A stretch of 64,000 nt of DNA from Herbiconiux solani NBRC 106740 (GCF_001571005.1 NZ_BCST01000004.1:62001-126000); one strand, 5' to 3'. Shown: positions 41,144-49,986, counted from the stretch's first letter. A program made the numbers and translations. The notes: generated from the sequence alone by a model not told the origin.

Positions 41144-43375
41144 CTACATCAACCCCTGCGCCGCCAGCTCCCACCGCAGCGCCGGCGCGATGTGCTTGGA
41201 GTACTCCGGCGTCATGTGCACCTGGTCGTATTTGACCGGCAGCGTCCCCGCGAAGGCCGGGCAGTACCCGCCGGCGCAGCTGAAGCCGAGCGACGAGACG
41301 AAGTGGTCACCGGACCCCGTGTTCTGGATGCCGAGCTGCGTGGCACCGGCGAAGTCGTTCCAGGCGCCGTCGACCGCGGCGTTGCAGTTCTGCGGGCTCG
41401 TCACCGGCGAGTAGCACGCACCGAGGTTGGCACCGAGGGGCGGCGGCGCGAGGTACACGATCCGGCCGCCGGCGTTGTACTTCGCGGTCTCCGCGAACGT
41501 CGAGGCGACGATGCTCGACGCCGAGAGCGGCCGCCGGTCGACCGCGTTGCCGAGCGCGAACGCGTTCGAGACCACCACCAGCTGCGGCGAGTCCGACGCG
41601 ATGCGGGCCGCGATGTCGGCCTTCCGCTGCGGGCACGCATCCATCACGCCGTCGCCGTCGTTCTGGATGAGCGTGTCGGTGAACCGGCAGCCGTAGAGGC
41701 CGATGGTCGTCACCTTCCACTGCCCGCCGCTGGACTCGGCCAGCTCCTTGAAGGCCGGCGCGTAGGCCATGGCCGTGGAGTCGCCGACGAGGTACATGTG
41801 GTTGGGGGCGTCTCCGCTCCCCCAGGTGCAGCGCCCGAAGTCGGGCGTCGAGCCGACCTCGAAGCAGTCCTTCGCGGGATTGTGGCTCGAGGTGTCCGAG
41901 ATGGCGGAATCCATCGAGGGCGAGAGGTTGCCGGGCCACGCGGTCGCCGAGGCCGCGGCCCAGAGATCGGCCTGCATCTGGTCCTCGGGATTGACCGGAG
42001 CACCGCCCGACCCGTCACCGCCCGACCCATCAGTACCACTCGAACCACCGGACCCGTCAGGAGCACCCCCCGACCCCGGCCCGTTCCCCGCCGCGACCGC
42101 CGCCGAATCCCCCGGCACCTGCAGCGCCAGCGGCCCGTCGCCGCGCAGCGAGATCTGCACGGTCACGACCGAGACGACGACGATCACCACGAGCCCCAGC
42201 CCCGAGAGCATGAACTGCGCGCCGAACCGGTCGCGCCAACCCTGCCACGCCTCCTGGCGAGCCGTTCGGTCGGCCTCCTGATCGCCCGTCTTCACCACGT
42301 GCGGGGTGCGGTGAAGCGGCTGCTCGATCAAGAAGTACGACACCAGCGACAGCGCCAGGGTGAGGCCCAGCACGATCAGGATCGACTGCAGCCCCTGATC
42401 CGGCAGCAGCACGGCCAGGAACACCAGAACCGGGAAGTGCCAGAGGTAGAGCGAGTACGAGATGTCGCCGACGAAGCTCGTCACGGGGTTCGCGATCGGC
42501 AGCAGGTAGCGCTGCGGCCCGCCCACCCCCGCCGCGACGACGAACGCGGTCGCGATCACCGGCAGCGCCGCCCACGGCCCGGGGAAGGACATCGTGTCGT
42601 CGATCAAGAAGAACGACCCGATGATGCCGGCGAGCCCCACCCAGCCGAGCACGACCCTGAGCCCGAACGGGATGCGCGCCAGCAGCGGTACCGCGGTCGC
42701 GAGCAGCGCCCCGAGCCCCAGCTCCCAGGCCCGGGTGAGGGTGGAGAAGTAGGCGACGGTCGGGCTGGTCTGGCTCTGCCACATCGCGAACCCGAACGAG
42801 GCCACGACGATCACGCCCATCACGATCGCGATGGCCGTGCGCCGGCGCTTCTCGCTCGCCTTCAGCCCTCCGACGGCGAGCAGCACGATCACGATCAGCG
42901 CCGGCCAGACCAGGTAGAACTGCTCCTCGACCGACAGCGACCAGAAGTGCTGCAGCGGCGACACCGCGTCGCCGGCGTGGAAGTAATCGGTCCCCTCGGC
43001 CGCGAACCGCCAGTTCGAGACCAGGAGGAAGGAGGCGATCGCGTCCTGCAGCGTCGACCAGAACCGCGGCTGGTTGAACACGAACCAGCCGGCGACCCCG
43101 ACCGCGATCAGCACGGTGATCGACGCGGGGGCGATGCGGCGGATGCGGCGGCCGTAGAACGCACGCATCGAGGGACGGCCGTCGCGCGAACCGTCGCGCA
43201 GCAGCAGACCGGTGATCAGGAAGCCCGAGATCACGAAGAACACGTCGACCCCGACGAAGCCGCCCGAGGGCCAGCCGATCACGTGGTTGAGGATGACGGC
43301 GACCACCGCGACGGCCCGGAGACCCTGGATGTCGGCACGGGGGGCGGGTCGGAGAGCGGTGTCCGTCGTGTTCAT
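41144..43375 (-). CDS. Acyltransferase 3 / SGNH-hydrolase fusion (OafA type)
   Basis: 743-residue membrane protein. N-terminal half: about 10 transmembrane helices of the acyltransferase-3 family, with IQGLRAVAVVAVILNHVIGW (catalytic His), VFFVISGFLITGLLLRDGSR and LQHFWSLSVEEQFYLVWPAL. After a Gly/Ser/Asp-rich linker (about 420-470) comes an extracellular SGNH domain: MYLVGDSTAMAYAPAFKELA (Ser nucleophile block) and DQVHMTPEYSKHIAPAL (Asp-x2-His). Such proteins O-acylate surface polysaccharides or peptidoglycan. Last gene of the SipW operon; ATG 43375 overlaps the signal peptidase stop by 4 nt. Confidence 0.92.
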   Translation of the reverse strand: MNTTDTALRPAPRADIQGLRAVAVVAVILNHVIGWPSGGFVGVDVFFVISGFLITGLLLRDGSRDGRPSMRAFYGRRIRRIAPASITVLIAVGVAGWFVFNQPRFWSTLQDAIASFLLVSNWRFAAEGTDYFHAGDAVSPLQHFWSLSVEEQFYLVWPALIVIVLLAVGGLKASEKRRRTAIAIVMGVIVVASFGFAMWQSQTSPTVAYFSTLTRAWELGLGALLATAVPLLARIPFGLRVVLGWVGLAGIIGSFFLIDDTMSFPGPWAALPVIATAFVVAAGVGGPQRYLLPIANPVTSFVGDISYSLYLWHFPVLVFLAVLLPDQGLQSILIVLGLTLALSLVSYFLIEQPLHRTPHVVKTGDQEADRTARQEAWQGWRDRFGAQFMLSGLGLVVIVVVSVVTVQISLRGDGPLALQVPGDSAAVAAGNGPGSGGAPDGSGGSSGTDGSGGDGSGGAPVNPEDQMQADLWAAASATAWPGNLSPSMDSAISDTSSHNPAKDCFEVGSTPDFGRCTWGSGDAPNHMYLVGDSTAMAYAPAFKELAESSGGQWKVTTIGLYGCRFTDTLIQNDGDGVMDACPQRKADIAARIASDSPQLVVVSNAFALGNAVDRRPLSASSIVASTFAETAKYNAGGRIVYLAPPPLGANLGACYSPVTSPQNCNAAVDGAWNDFAGATQLGIQNTGSGDHFVSSLGFSCAGGYCPAFAGTLPVKYDQVHMTPEYSKHIAPALRWELAAQGLM

Positions 43376-44013
43376 GGCCTGGAGAGCTTAGCGCCCCCAG
43401 ACGACATCCGTTGACGACGACGGGCGTCCCGGATGCCGGTCACGAGCATCCACCCCGCGTACCCGAACAGCAGCACCGCCGCGATCGGCACGATCACCCC
43501 GCGGGCGTCGCCGTTGACGGCCGAATTCACCCAGCCGAGCAGCGGCACGCTGTACCAGAGCGTGCCCACGATCTGCGGTTCGAGCACCGGCTTCTCGTCG
43601 GCGACCGCGTTGTTGTCGCCCTTGGTGACGAAGGTCACGCCGCCGTCGGCCGCCATCGTCTTCTCGATCACCCGGTGGCTGACCACCCCGGGCCGGCCGG
43701 ACTCGAGCTGGTAGGTGAGCACATCGCCGATCCTGATGTCCTGGATAGCCGTCGGCTTCACGACCACGAGCGTGCCCGGCGGCAGACCGGGCTCCATCGA
43801 CTGCGTCAGCACGGTGAGCGGCCGCCCGCCCACGAGCGCCGGCAGCACGATCGTGACCACGGCGAGGGCGAGGACGAGGACGAGCACGGCCGCGCTCGTC
43901 GCGATGCCGAGGTAGTGCCGCAGCGTCTTCTCGCCGGGCGTCGGCGCCTCGGATGCACGGGGTCGCCCCGCCGCCGCCCGGTGCCGTGCGGGCGTCTCGA
44001 GCGAGGCCGTCAT
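43372..44013 (-). CDS. sipW: Signal peptidase I, SipW/ER type
   Basis: 213-residue membrane peptidase. The catalytic Ser72 is in VLTQSMEPGLPPGTLV; the general base is His113 (GVVSHRVIEKTM) rather than Lys, as in SipW and the ER signal peptidase. KGDNNAVAD is the conserved region after it. One N-terminal transmembrane helix (AAVLVLVLALAVVTIVLPAL) and one C-terminal (VIVPIAAVLLFGYAGWMLVT). SipW-type peptidases process TasA-like secreted subunits, and the four genes before it encode such proteins. It is linked by 4-nt ATGA overlaps on both sides. Confidence 0.92.
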   Translation of the reverse strand: MTASLETPARHRAAAGRPRASEAPTPGEKTLRHYLGIATSAAVLVLVLALAVVTIVLPALVGGRPLTVLTQSMEPGLPPGTLVVVKPTAIQDIRIGDVLTYQLESGRPGVVSHRVIEKTMAADGGVTFVTKGDNNAVADEKPVLEPQIVGTLWYSVPLLGWVNSAVNGDARGVIVPIAAVLLFGYAGWMLVTGIRDARRRQRMSSGGAKLSRP

Positions 44014-44798
44014 CGCGTCCCCCTCCGCAGTCGCACGCCGGCAAGGGCCGAGAACCCGGCGACCAGGAGCACCGCGGCGCCCATCGAGATCAGCACCGCG
44101 GGAAGGCCGGTCGCCGCCATCCGCTCAGCTCGGCCGACCGTCGGGCCGGCCGTCTCCGGGAAGACCGGGAGCACGGATCCTCCCGAGCAATCCGCCGCCG
44201 GACCCGCGGATTCACCGGGATCGCGGAGGCCGGCGACGAGGTCGAAGCCGGCCACCGCATCCTGAGCGTCGAGTCCGCTCGCTGCCGGATCGAAGTAGAC
44301 CGTGACCGTGAGCGCCATCGTCGCCCCGGGCTGCAGCACGGGCCCCGCGAACAGGAGGGCGCAGTCGGCGGCCTGCCCGATCGGAAGCGGCGCAGCCGCG
44401 ATAGGCACCGACACGGTCGAGGTGCCCTCTCCCCCGTCGTCGCGCGCTCCGGCCGACACCAGCAGCCGGTCGGCGAAGACCGGGCTGGACGACCAGGCGT
44501 CGGTGCCGCTCAGCCGGAGGACCGCCGGGGTCTCCCCCGCATTCTTCACCCAGAGGGTCGAGGAGATCGTGTCGCCCGGCACGATCACCGGCGGGTGATC
44601 GAACAGCGGCTGGTCGAGCCCGTCGGCGAACCGGAACCCGTCGACGCTGACCTCGGCGCCGCCGGGCATCGGGGTCGCTGCGGTCGCCGTAGCGGGAACG
44701 CCGAGCACGCCGAACCCGATCGCACCCGCGACGACCGCACCTACGACGACCGCAGAGCCGAGGACAGCTGTCAGGCGCCCCGCGCCCCGGCCCCTCAC
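44010..44798 (-). CDS. Exported membrane-anchored protein of the SipW operon
   Basis: 262 residues. An N-terminal signal anchor (LTAVLGSAVVVGAVVAGAIG) is followed by a beta-rich ectodomain (VDGFRFADGLDQPLFDHPPV; ISSTLWVKNAGETPAVLRLS) with two cysteines (ADCALLF, AADCSGG). The C-terminus is RMAATGLP, a hydrophobic helix (AVLISMGAAVLLVAGFSALA) and RLRRGTR, the layout of a sortase signal in which MAATG would stand for LAxTG. GTG 44798 gives a 4-nt GTGA overlap with the upstream stop, matching the rest of the operon; GTG 44807 is the alternative. Family not recognised. Confidence 0.72.
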   Translation of the reverse strand: MRGRGAGRLTAVLGSAVVVGAVVAGAIGFGVLGVPATATAATPMPGGAEVSVDGFRFADGLDQPLFDHPPVIVPGDTISSTLWVKNAGETPAVLRLSGTDAWSSSPVFADRLLVSAGARDDGGEGTSTVSVPIAAAPLPIGQAADCALLFAGPVLQPGATMALTVTVYFDPAASGLDAQDAVAGFDLVAGLRDPGESAGPAADCSGGSVLPVFPETAGPTVGRAERMAATGLPAVLISMGAAVLLVAGFSALAGVRLRRGTR

Positions 44799-45751
44799 GC
44801 CGGGCACCGCACGCTGAGCAGTGGGAGCAGGGCGGTCCGCAGATTCACCGTCACCCCGGGCGACGAGGTGCCCGAGAACGTCTCCTCGCTGGCGACGACC
44901 ACCGGCACCGACGACAGAACTCCGGTCAGGCCCAGATCACCCGCCCCGATGGTGGTCGACACGGTCGGGGTCGCCTGATTCACGGTGCGGAACTTCGCCG
45001 TGGCCTTGGACCCCAGGTGCAATGTGTACGAGTTCGCATCGGCGACGGGTGCCCAGCTGAGGGTCACCGTGCCGGCGATCGTCAGGGTGCCGGGGTTCTC
45101 CGTGCAGGTGATGGTGCCCACATTCGGCACCTGGTACACCTTCTGCACGAAGGGCGCGGAGTCACCGCTCGTGACCCAGGCCGTCCCGACGCGGCCGGTG
45201 ATGCGGATGACCGGCGACACGCTGAGCCCCTGCTGCGCCGCGACCGTCGTGTCGAGAGTGGTCGCCGCGCACACGGTGACCGAGCTCTGCGGCGCGACCG
45301 AGGTGAGCGTCGGCGGCAGCGGCAGGGCGGACGCCGAGAGCTTGACGGGTGCGGTGACCCCGGCCGACGGAGTCTGGGCGCAGCCCTGGCCCGCGCCGTC
45401 CCACAGCACGATCGAGATGTTTGCCGCCACCGGGGCGGTGTTGGCGGTCAGCGAGGCGGTGAGGGTGAGCGGCGTCGTGCCGGTGTTCGCGAAGATCATG
45501 CTGCCGCGCGCGATGTTCTGGGTCGAGGTCGCCGCGCCGGCGAACCGGTACGTGGTGGCGAGCCCGGTCTGCGACGCGGTGATCGAGGTGGTCGCGGAGG
45601 TGACGGTCGCGGTGAGCGGCTGGGCCGTCGCGGTCCAGTAGGCGGCCGCCCCCGCCGAGGAGGTGGCCGCGACGAACACGATCGTGAAGGCGGCCACGAA
45701 GGCGGCGAGCGGACCGCGGGATCGCTTACCGGCACGGTCGTCCCTGGTCAC
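44795..45751 (-). CDS. SipW-dependent-type secreted protein
   Basis: 318 residues. The signal peptide AAFVAAFTIVFVAATSSAGA runs into AAAYWTATAQ, the A-x-W type junction of SipW/TasA substrates. The mature part is Thr/Ser/Val-rich and beta-stranded (SMIFANTGTTPLTLTASLTA), with cysteines in GQGCAQTP, VTVCAATTL, TITCTENPG and the C-terminal SVRCPA, probably two disulfides. Near 240-275, GTVTLSWAPVADANSYTLHL is fibronectin-III-like. Likely a surface or fibre subunit. GTG 45751 overlaps the preceding stop by 4 nt. Confidence 0.75.
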   Translation of the reverse strand: MTRDDRAGKRSRGPLAAFVAAFTIVFVAATSSAGAAAYWTATAQPLTATVTSATTSITASQTGLATTYRFAGAATSTQNIARGSMIFANTGTTPLTLTASLTANTAPVAANISIVLWDGAGQGCAQTPSAGVTAPVKLSASALPLPPTLTSVAPQSSVTVCAATTLDTTVAAQQGLSVSPVIRITGRVGTAWVTSGDSAPFVQKVYQVPNVGTITCTENPGTLTIAGTVTLSWAPVADANSYTLHLGSKATAKFRTVNQATPTVSTTIGAGDLGLTGVLSSVPVVVASEETFSGTSSPGVTVNLRTALLPLLSVRCPA

Positions 45752-46287
45752 AACTGTCTCCCGTCGATCGTGAGGGTGAAGGCGGCGCTCCGGCCCTTCG
45801 CGGGATCCGGGGCGGTGGTCGGGATGGTCAGGCTCACGCAGACCACGGCCGTCGATCCCGCGGCCACCGTGACCGGCAGCTCACCAGCTGCCGCGGCGGA
45901 GACGAAGGTCCCGCTCCACGACGGCGTGAAGGGCGCGGCGCAGGTGGCCGCCGTGACAGCGGGGCCGGAGGTGACACCGACGGTGATCACGTTCGAGAGG
46001 GCATCCGCGGTGCCCGTGAGGGCGAGGCCGGTGACCCGCAGGCGGAGCGGGATCGACCCGGTGTTGGTGATCACCGCCGATCCGCGCGTGGTGCTGCCCG
46101 GGTACAGCGGCGAGGAGGCCAGCACGAGCCCGGAGGTCACGGCGATCGAGGCGCTGCCCGCCCGCAGTACGGCGGCGCCCCTCGCGGTGGCCTGTGAGTT
46201 GAGGGAGGCGTAGGTGCCTCCGGCCGCCGCGACGGCGAGCACGATTCCCGCGCCCGCCGCCGCAGCGGCCATCAGCAGTCGGCGCAC
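45748..46287 (-). CDS. SipW-dependent-type secreted protein, small
   Basis: 179 residues. RRLLMAAAAAGAGIVLAVAA is the signal peptide, followed by GGTYASLNSQATARG, the G-T-Y/F-A pattern of SipW substrates. The mature part has repeated Gly/Ser/Thr-rich strands (RGSAVITNTGSIPLRLRVTG) and two cysteines (AATCAAPF, AVVCVSLTI). GTG 46287, 8 nt after the TasA-like stop, gives a basic N-terminus; ATG 46272 is the alternative. It resembles the next protein downstream in composition, suggesting paralogy. Confidence 0.72.
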   Translation of the reverse strand: MRRLLMAAAAAGAGIVLAVAAAGGTYASLNSQATARGAAVLRAGSASIAVTSGLVLASSPLYPGSTTRGSAVITNTGSIPLRLRVTGLALTGTADALSNVITVGVTSGPAVTAATCAAPFTPSWSGTFVSAAAAGELPVTVAAGSTAVVCVSLTIPTTAPDPAKGRSAAFTLTIDGRQL

Positions 46288-46295
46288 GACGCCGG

Positions 46296-46871
46296 TCAGG
46301 GCTGGGCGGGGAAGGTCTGCGCCAGCGTCACGTTCATGTTGCTGAGGTTGACCGACCCGAGCTTGGCGTCGTTGTACTCGCCCTCGGCGCCGCGCGGGAA
46401 CGCGATCGTCGCGGTGACCGTGACGACGCTCGTCACGCCGGTCGCGCCTGCCGTGATCGTGTACGGGCCGGTCCCGGTGACACCGGTGCCGCTCGCGGCG
46501 AGCACGGCGTTCTTGGTGAGGTACGACGCCAGACGCGTGTCCGCGGTCGCGGAGGTGCTGCCGGCGATCGACTGCGCGCCGAGCCCGAGCGTCGCCGTCA
46601 GGTGGTTGCCGACCGCGGTGACGGTGAGGTCGTCGGTGTAGGTGAGGGTGTCGCCGGGCACGATCTTGTAGGTGGCGATATTGATCGCAGACCCGGTCTG
46701 GTCCTTCCACACGCCTGCGGTGCCGTCGTTGACGACCTGCAGGTTGCCGGCCACGATGGTGCCACCGGAGACCTGTGCCTGGTCGTTCCAGTAAGCGAAG
46801 GTGCCGGCTCCTCCGAGCAGGAGGGCGATTCCGGCGGCCCCGGCGATGGCGCCCTTGGCGAGCTTGTTCAT
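46296..46871 (-). CDS. TasA/camelysin-like surface protein
   Basis: 191-residue first product of the operon. The signal peptide AKGAIAGAAGIALLLGGAGT leads into FAYWNDQAQVSGG, the TasA/CalY-type junction expected by a SipW peptidase. The mature protein has a TasA-like layout: AGNLQVVNDG, YKIVPGDTLTYTDDLTVTAV, LGLGAQSIAG and a final strand VNLSNMNVTLAQTFPAQP. No cysteine. In Bacillus, TasA-type subunits form extracellular fibres; the same role here is an inference. ATG 46871 follows AAAGGA. The strongest signal to call the operon a surface-fibre system. Confidence 0.8.
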   Translation of the reverse strand: MNKLAKGAIAGAAGIALLLGGAGTFAYWNDQAQVSGGTIVAGNLQVVNDGTAGVWKDQTGSAINIATYKIVPGDTLTYTDDLTVTAVGNHLTATLGLGAQSIAGSTSATADTRLASYLTKNAVLAASGTGVTGTGPYTITAGATGVTSVVTVTATIAFPRGAEGEYNDAKLGSVNLSNMNVTLAQTFPAQP

Positions 46872-47221
46872 TCGTGTTCCTTTCGCGCCGGCGACCGGCG
46901 CAGTCCTGGCGACGACCGTCGCATGAGTGATGAACCGAGTGTCGCCAACCGGCCCCGCGGTGCGCCAGGATGCGCGGGCCGCTTGTCGCGCGGGTGACGG
47001 AAGGTGTCGCAACGGTGACGACGGCGACTACCGACACCTGCATCCGCGGCCCCGTTCATCCACGGCCGGCCCGCTCGGTAGTGCCTGCGGAGGGAGTACC
47101 GGAGCAGTACCGGGAACCCCGCCGCGCGGGCGGATGGCGACCTAGCGTGGTGACCAGATCACGCGGGCGGGCGGGGTCGGACAGGCGCACCGGTGGGTGT
47201 CGGGTCTCGGAGGTGGTGGGC
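46872..47221. promoter_or_regulatory. Divergent control region between SipW operon and AraC gene
   Basis: 350 bp without a gene. It holds an 8-bp inverted repeat AGGTGTCG/CGACACCT (47002-47009 and 47032-47039), two AGTACCGG copies 12 bp apart (about 47095-47115), and a -10-like TAGCGT at 47143-47148 for the AraC gene. No clear -10 was found for the operon itself. Confidence 0.5.
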
Positions 47222-48097
47222 ATGGCCGGTCAGGATGCGGTGCTCACCCGCGGCCAGCTGATGGACCGTTTCGGAACCCGCTCGGCCTCGATCGGGTCGG
47301 TGACCGTCTCGATGACGGCGCTGCCGGCCGGTCCGCTGCTCCTGGCTCCGGCACCGGCTTCCGAGCCACGAGCGCTCGACCTCGTGCTGCCCGTCGACGC
47401 GCCCCTGGTCGTCCGTGACCGCACCGGGAACCAGCACCTCGTCGGGCGCCGTTCGCTCACCTGGCTGCCCGGGTGGCTGCCGGCCGGCCTCTACACCGCC
47501 TGCCCGGGCGAGGTGGCGTGGGTGCGGGTGCCGGACGTGCTGCTGGATGAGCGGACTGCTCTCGCGGCGCCCCTGCCGCCGGCTCCGGCGCCGGCGTCGG
47601 CGCTGATCGACCCGGTGCGCGCCTTCGTGCAGACCGCGGTCGCCGACGAGCTCGCGCTCGAGCCGATCGCCGCGCGACTGTTCGACGAGCTGCTGGTGGG
47701 GATGCTCGAGGCGCTCGTGCTCGAGGCCCGCGGGGTCGCGCCGCTCACCGGCGGGGTCCGGCCGCCGCTCCGCATGCAAGCCATCGCCCACATCTCGGCC
47801 TTCCGGGACAGCCCGGCCCTGTCACCGCAGCAGATCGCCCGAAGCCTCCGGATCTCGGTGCGGCAACTGCAGCGGGCGTTCGAGGAGGCCGGGACGACGG
47901 TGGCGGCCGAGATCCGGAGGCAACGGCTGGAGGCAGCGGTCGAGATGCTCACCGACGACCGCTTCGACGCGCTGTCGATCGCGGACGTCGCCGGACGGGC
48001 GGGCTTCCGCAACGACGCCGAGCTGCGCCGGGCCCTGGGTGCGGACGGCGGCACGACACCGTCGCAGTTGCGCGGGCGGCGCGTCCAGGTGGCCTGA
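47222..48097 (+). CDS. AraC-type transcriptional regulator
   Basis: 291 residues. N-terminal about 160 residues form a cupin-like sensor (LLLAPAPASEPRALDLVLPV; NQHLVGRRSLTWLPGWLPAG). The C-terminal DNA-binding part has SPQQIARSLRISVRQLQRAF and a second, weaker HTH (SIADVAGRAGFRNDAELRRA). ATG 47222 has GGAGGT 7 nt upstream; several in-frame GTG codons upstream are less likely. Sitting divergently beside the SipW operon it is the natural candidate for its regulator, though the distance of 350 bp leaves room for doubt. Confidence 0.85.
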   Translation: MAGQDAVLTRGQLMDRFGTRSASIGSVTVSMTALPAGPLLLAPAPASEPRALDLVLPVDAPLVVRDRTGNQHLVGRRSLTWLPGWLPAGLYTACPGEVAWVRVPDVLLDERTALAAPLPPAPAPASALIDPVRAFVQTAVADELALEPIAARLFDELLVGMLEALVLEARGVAPLTGGVRPPLRMQAIAHISAFRDSPALSPQQIARSLRISVRQLQRAFEEAGTTVAAEIRRQRLEAAVEMLTDDRFDALSIADVAGRAGFRNDAELRRALGADGGTTPSQLRGRRVQVA

Positions 48098-48120
48098 GAA
48101 GCGGGGCGGTCAGGGGGGCA

Positions 48121-48156
48121 GGATGCCCGCCTGAGGCCGCGGGCCGCGGGCATTCC
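48121..48156. terminator. Hairpin between convergent AraC and CYTH-CHAD genes
   Basis: ATGCCCGC (48123-48130) pairs with GCGGGCAT (48146-48153); flanked by GG and TCC that extend the stem with one bulge. It could end both transcripts. Confidence 0.5.
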
Positions 48157-48162
48157 GTCGTC

Positions 48163-49986
48163 TCAGACCGTCTTCTTCAGCGCGCGCCGGGCGTCGTCCG
48201 CCAGCGAGAGCGCCCGGCGGGCCTGGTCGAGCGCCCGCTGGTAGAGCACGCCGTAGGTGAAGCCGCCCTCGCCGGCCGCTTCCGCGCGCGGAGCGGTGAG
48301 GAGCAGGTACTCGGCGAACAGCGCCGCATCGCGGTGCATGCCGAGCGCATCCTGCAGCTCCTCGGCGGTGTCGCCGAGCTCCTCCGCCCGGCCTCCGAGC
48401 ACGGCGGCGGGGCCGTCGGTCGCGAACTCGGCCGCGTGTCGGAGGCGGCGGGCCGCCTTGCGCGACTCGTGCAGCGCACCGAGGGCCGTCGCCGCCTGCA
48501 CGAGGTCGCCGCTCTCGCCCTCCTCGTCGCGGGCGGGACGGGCCCGGCCGGGCGCGACGGTGCGGGCGAGGGCACGGCGGGCGGTCTTGCGCAGGGTGCG
48601 CTCGGCCTCCTTCTTGGCGGCCTTGCGGGCGCTCGCCACCGCATCCTTCTTCGCGTTCTTCGCCTTCTTCGCGTTCTTGCCGGAGCTCTTCGCGCCCTTC
48701 TTGGGGCTCTTGCCGCTCTTCTGGCCGCTCGCGTCGCCCGCTCCTCCGCCCTCAGAGGCTCCGGCCCCGCCGGCCGCCGCCGGCGCCACGAACTCCTCGA
48801 GCGCGTCCAGCAACCGGAAGTACTGCGACCCGGACAGCACACCCACGAGCCGGGCGTGGGCCTCGTCGTGCTCCCGGGTCGGATCCTCGACCAGCCGGCG
48901 CCGCGCCGCCTCGTCGTCGACACCCCGCTCGGCCGCCAGCTCGTCCAGCGCGATCCGGGCCCAGTCGGCCCGCACCTCAAGGTCGCGCACCTCGCCGAGC
49001 ACCGACCCGAGCAGCCCGAGGGCGTCACGCAGGTGCGCGACCTTCTCGGGGTCGAACAGCTTCCGGTGCACCGCGAGCAGGTTCTTCATTCGCCGCACGG
49101 TGGTGCGGGCGCGGTGCACCGCATCCGCCGCGTCGGCCCGCACGTCGGGATCGAGGGCGATCAGCCGCTCGACCAGCTCCGCGATGCCGGCCAGCACGAT
49201 CCGGGTGCTCTCGGGCACGGCGCTGACATCAGCCGACCCCGCATCCACGGTCCCAGCACCCGCATCCGCCGCTCCCGCATCCCCCGCTCCCGCATCCGCT
49301 GACCCTGCCGGCACCGTGTCCGCACCCAACCCCGTGCGCCCGAGCGCCTGCGCGAGCTTCGACACGCTCGGTGAGACCGCGGCCCCGGCCGCGAGCAACT
49401 GCGTCTCCACCTCGTCGAGCAGCTGGGCCCGCTTCTCGGCGGTCTCGGGGGCGCCCGAACCGAGCTCGGCCTCCCACTCACGCCAGAGCGTCACGCGGCC
49501 GTGGCGGGCGTCGCTGCCCTCGACCGTGTCGTCCGAGAGCTCGACCACCACGGCCCCGTCGGCGTTCCGCAGCTCGGTCACCCTCCGGGTGGTGCGGATG
49601 CGCGCCAGCGGCGTGAGCGGACGGTCGCGCACGAGCACGCGAACCGCGTCGGCGACCTCGGTCGGCACCGAATCGCTCTCGCCGCCCTCGCCGAGCGGCC
49701 ACTGCAGTTCGGTCCGACCCTCGTCGGCCGGCAGCTTGATGTGCCAGCCCTCGTCGTGACCGCCGCGGCGCCGCCGGAGCGCGATCCGGTGCCGCGCCAG
49801 TGCGAGCGTGTCGGTGTCGTAGTAGGTCGCCTCGAGCTCGAACGGCTCGAGGGGTGCGACCTCGGTCACGGGCGTCCCGGCGTCCACGCCGATCCCGCTG
49901 AGCGGCGGCAGCGCATGCCCGTCCTCGACGGCGTACTTGCGCTCGATCTCGACCTGGGACGTGTGACTGGGCTCGGTGGTCGTCAT
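48163..49986 (-). CDS. CYTH-CHAD domain protein with lysine-rich insertion
   Basis: 607 residues. CYTH triphosphate tunnel domain at about 11-205 with ExExK (EIERK, 13-17). A Gly/Asp/Ala repeat linker (about 228-252, four DAG units) leads to the CHAD domain (about 262-600), with VHRARTTVRRMKNLLAVHRK carrying the conserved His and basic residues. Inside CHAD, residues 421-470 are an insertion of nearly pure Lys/Ala/Ser (KSGKSPKKGAKSSGKNAKKA). CHAD domains bind inorganic polyphosphate; the lysine patch would strengthen this. ATG 49986 after GGAGGAG. No operon partner. Confidence 0.9.
   Translation of the reverse strand: MTTTEPSHTSQVEIERKYAVEDGHALPPLSGIGVDAGTPVTEVAPLEPFELEATYYDTDTLALARHRIALRRRRGGHDEGWHIKLPADEGRTELQWPLGEGGESDSVPTEVADAVRVLVRDRPLTPLARIRTTRRVTELRNADGAVVVELSDDTVEGSDARHGRVTLWREWEAELGSGAPETAEKRAQLLDEVETQLLAAGAAVSPSVSKLAQALGRTGLGADTVPAGSADAGAGDAGAADAGAGTVDAGSADVSAVPESTRIVLAGIAELVERLIALDPDVRADAADAVHRARTTVRRMKNLLAVHRKLFDPEKVAHLRDALGLLGSVLGEVRDLEVRADWARIALDELAAERGVDDEAARRRLVEDPTREHDEAHARLVGVLSGSQYFRLLDALEEFVAPAAAGGAGASEGGGAGDASGQKSGKSPKKGAKSSGKNAKKAKNAKKDAVASARKAAKKEAERTLRKTARRALARTVAPGRARPARDEEGESGDLVQAATALGALHESRKAARRLRHAAEFATDGPAAVLGGRAEELGDTAEELQDALGMHRDAALFAEYLLLTAPRAEAAGEGGFTYGVLYQRALDQARRALSLADDARRALKKTV

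Noticed and set aside
41192-43414. A 740-codon open frame on the plus strand opposite the acyltransferase
   Set aside because: Arg/His/Asp-rich shadow of the acyltransferase gene; no ribosome binding site or domain.
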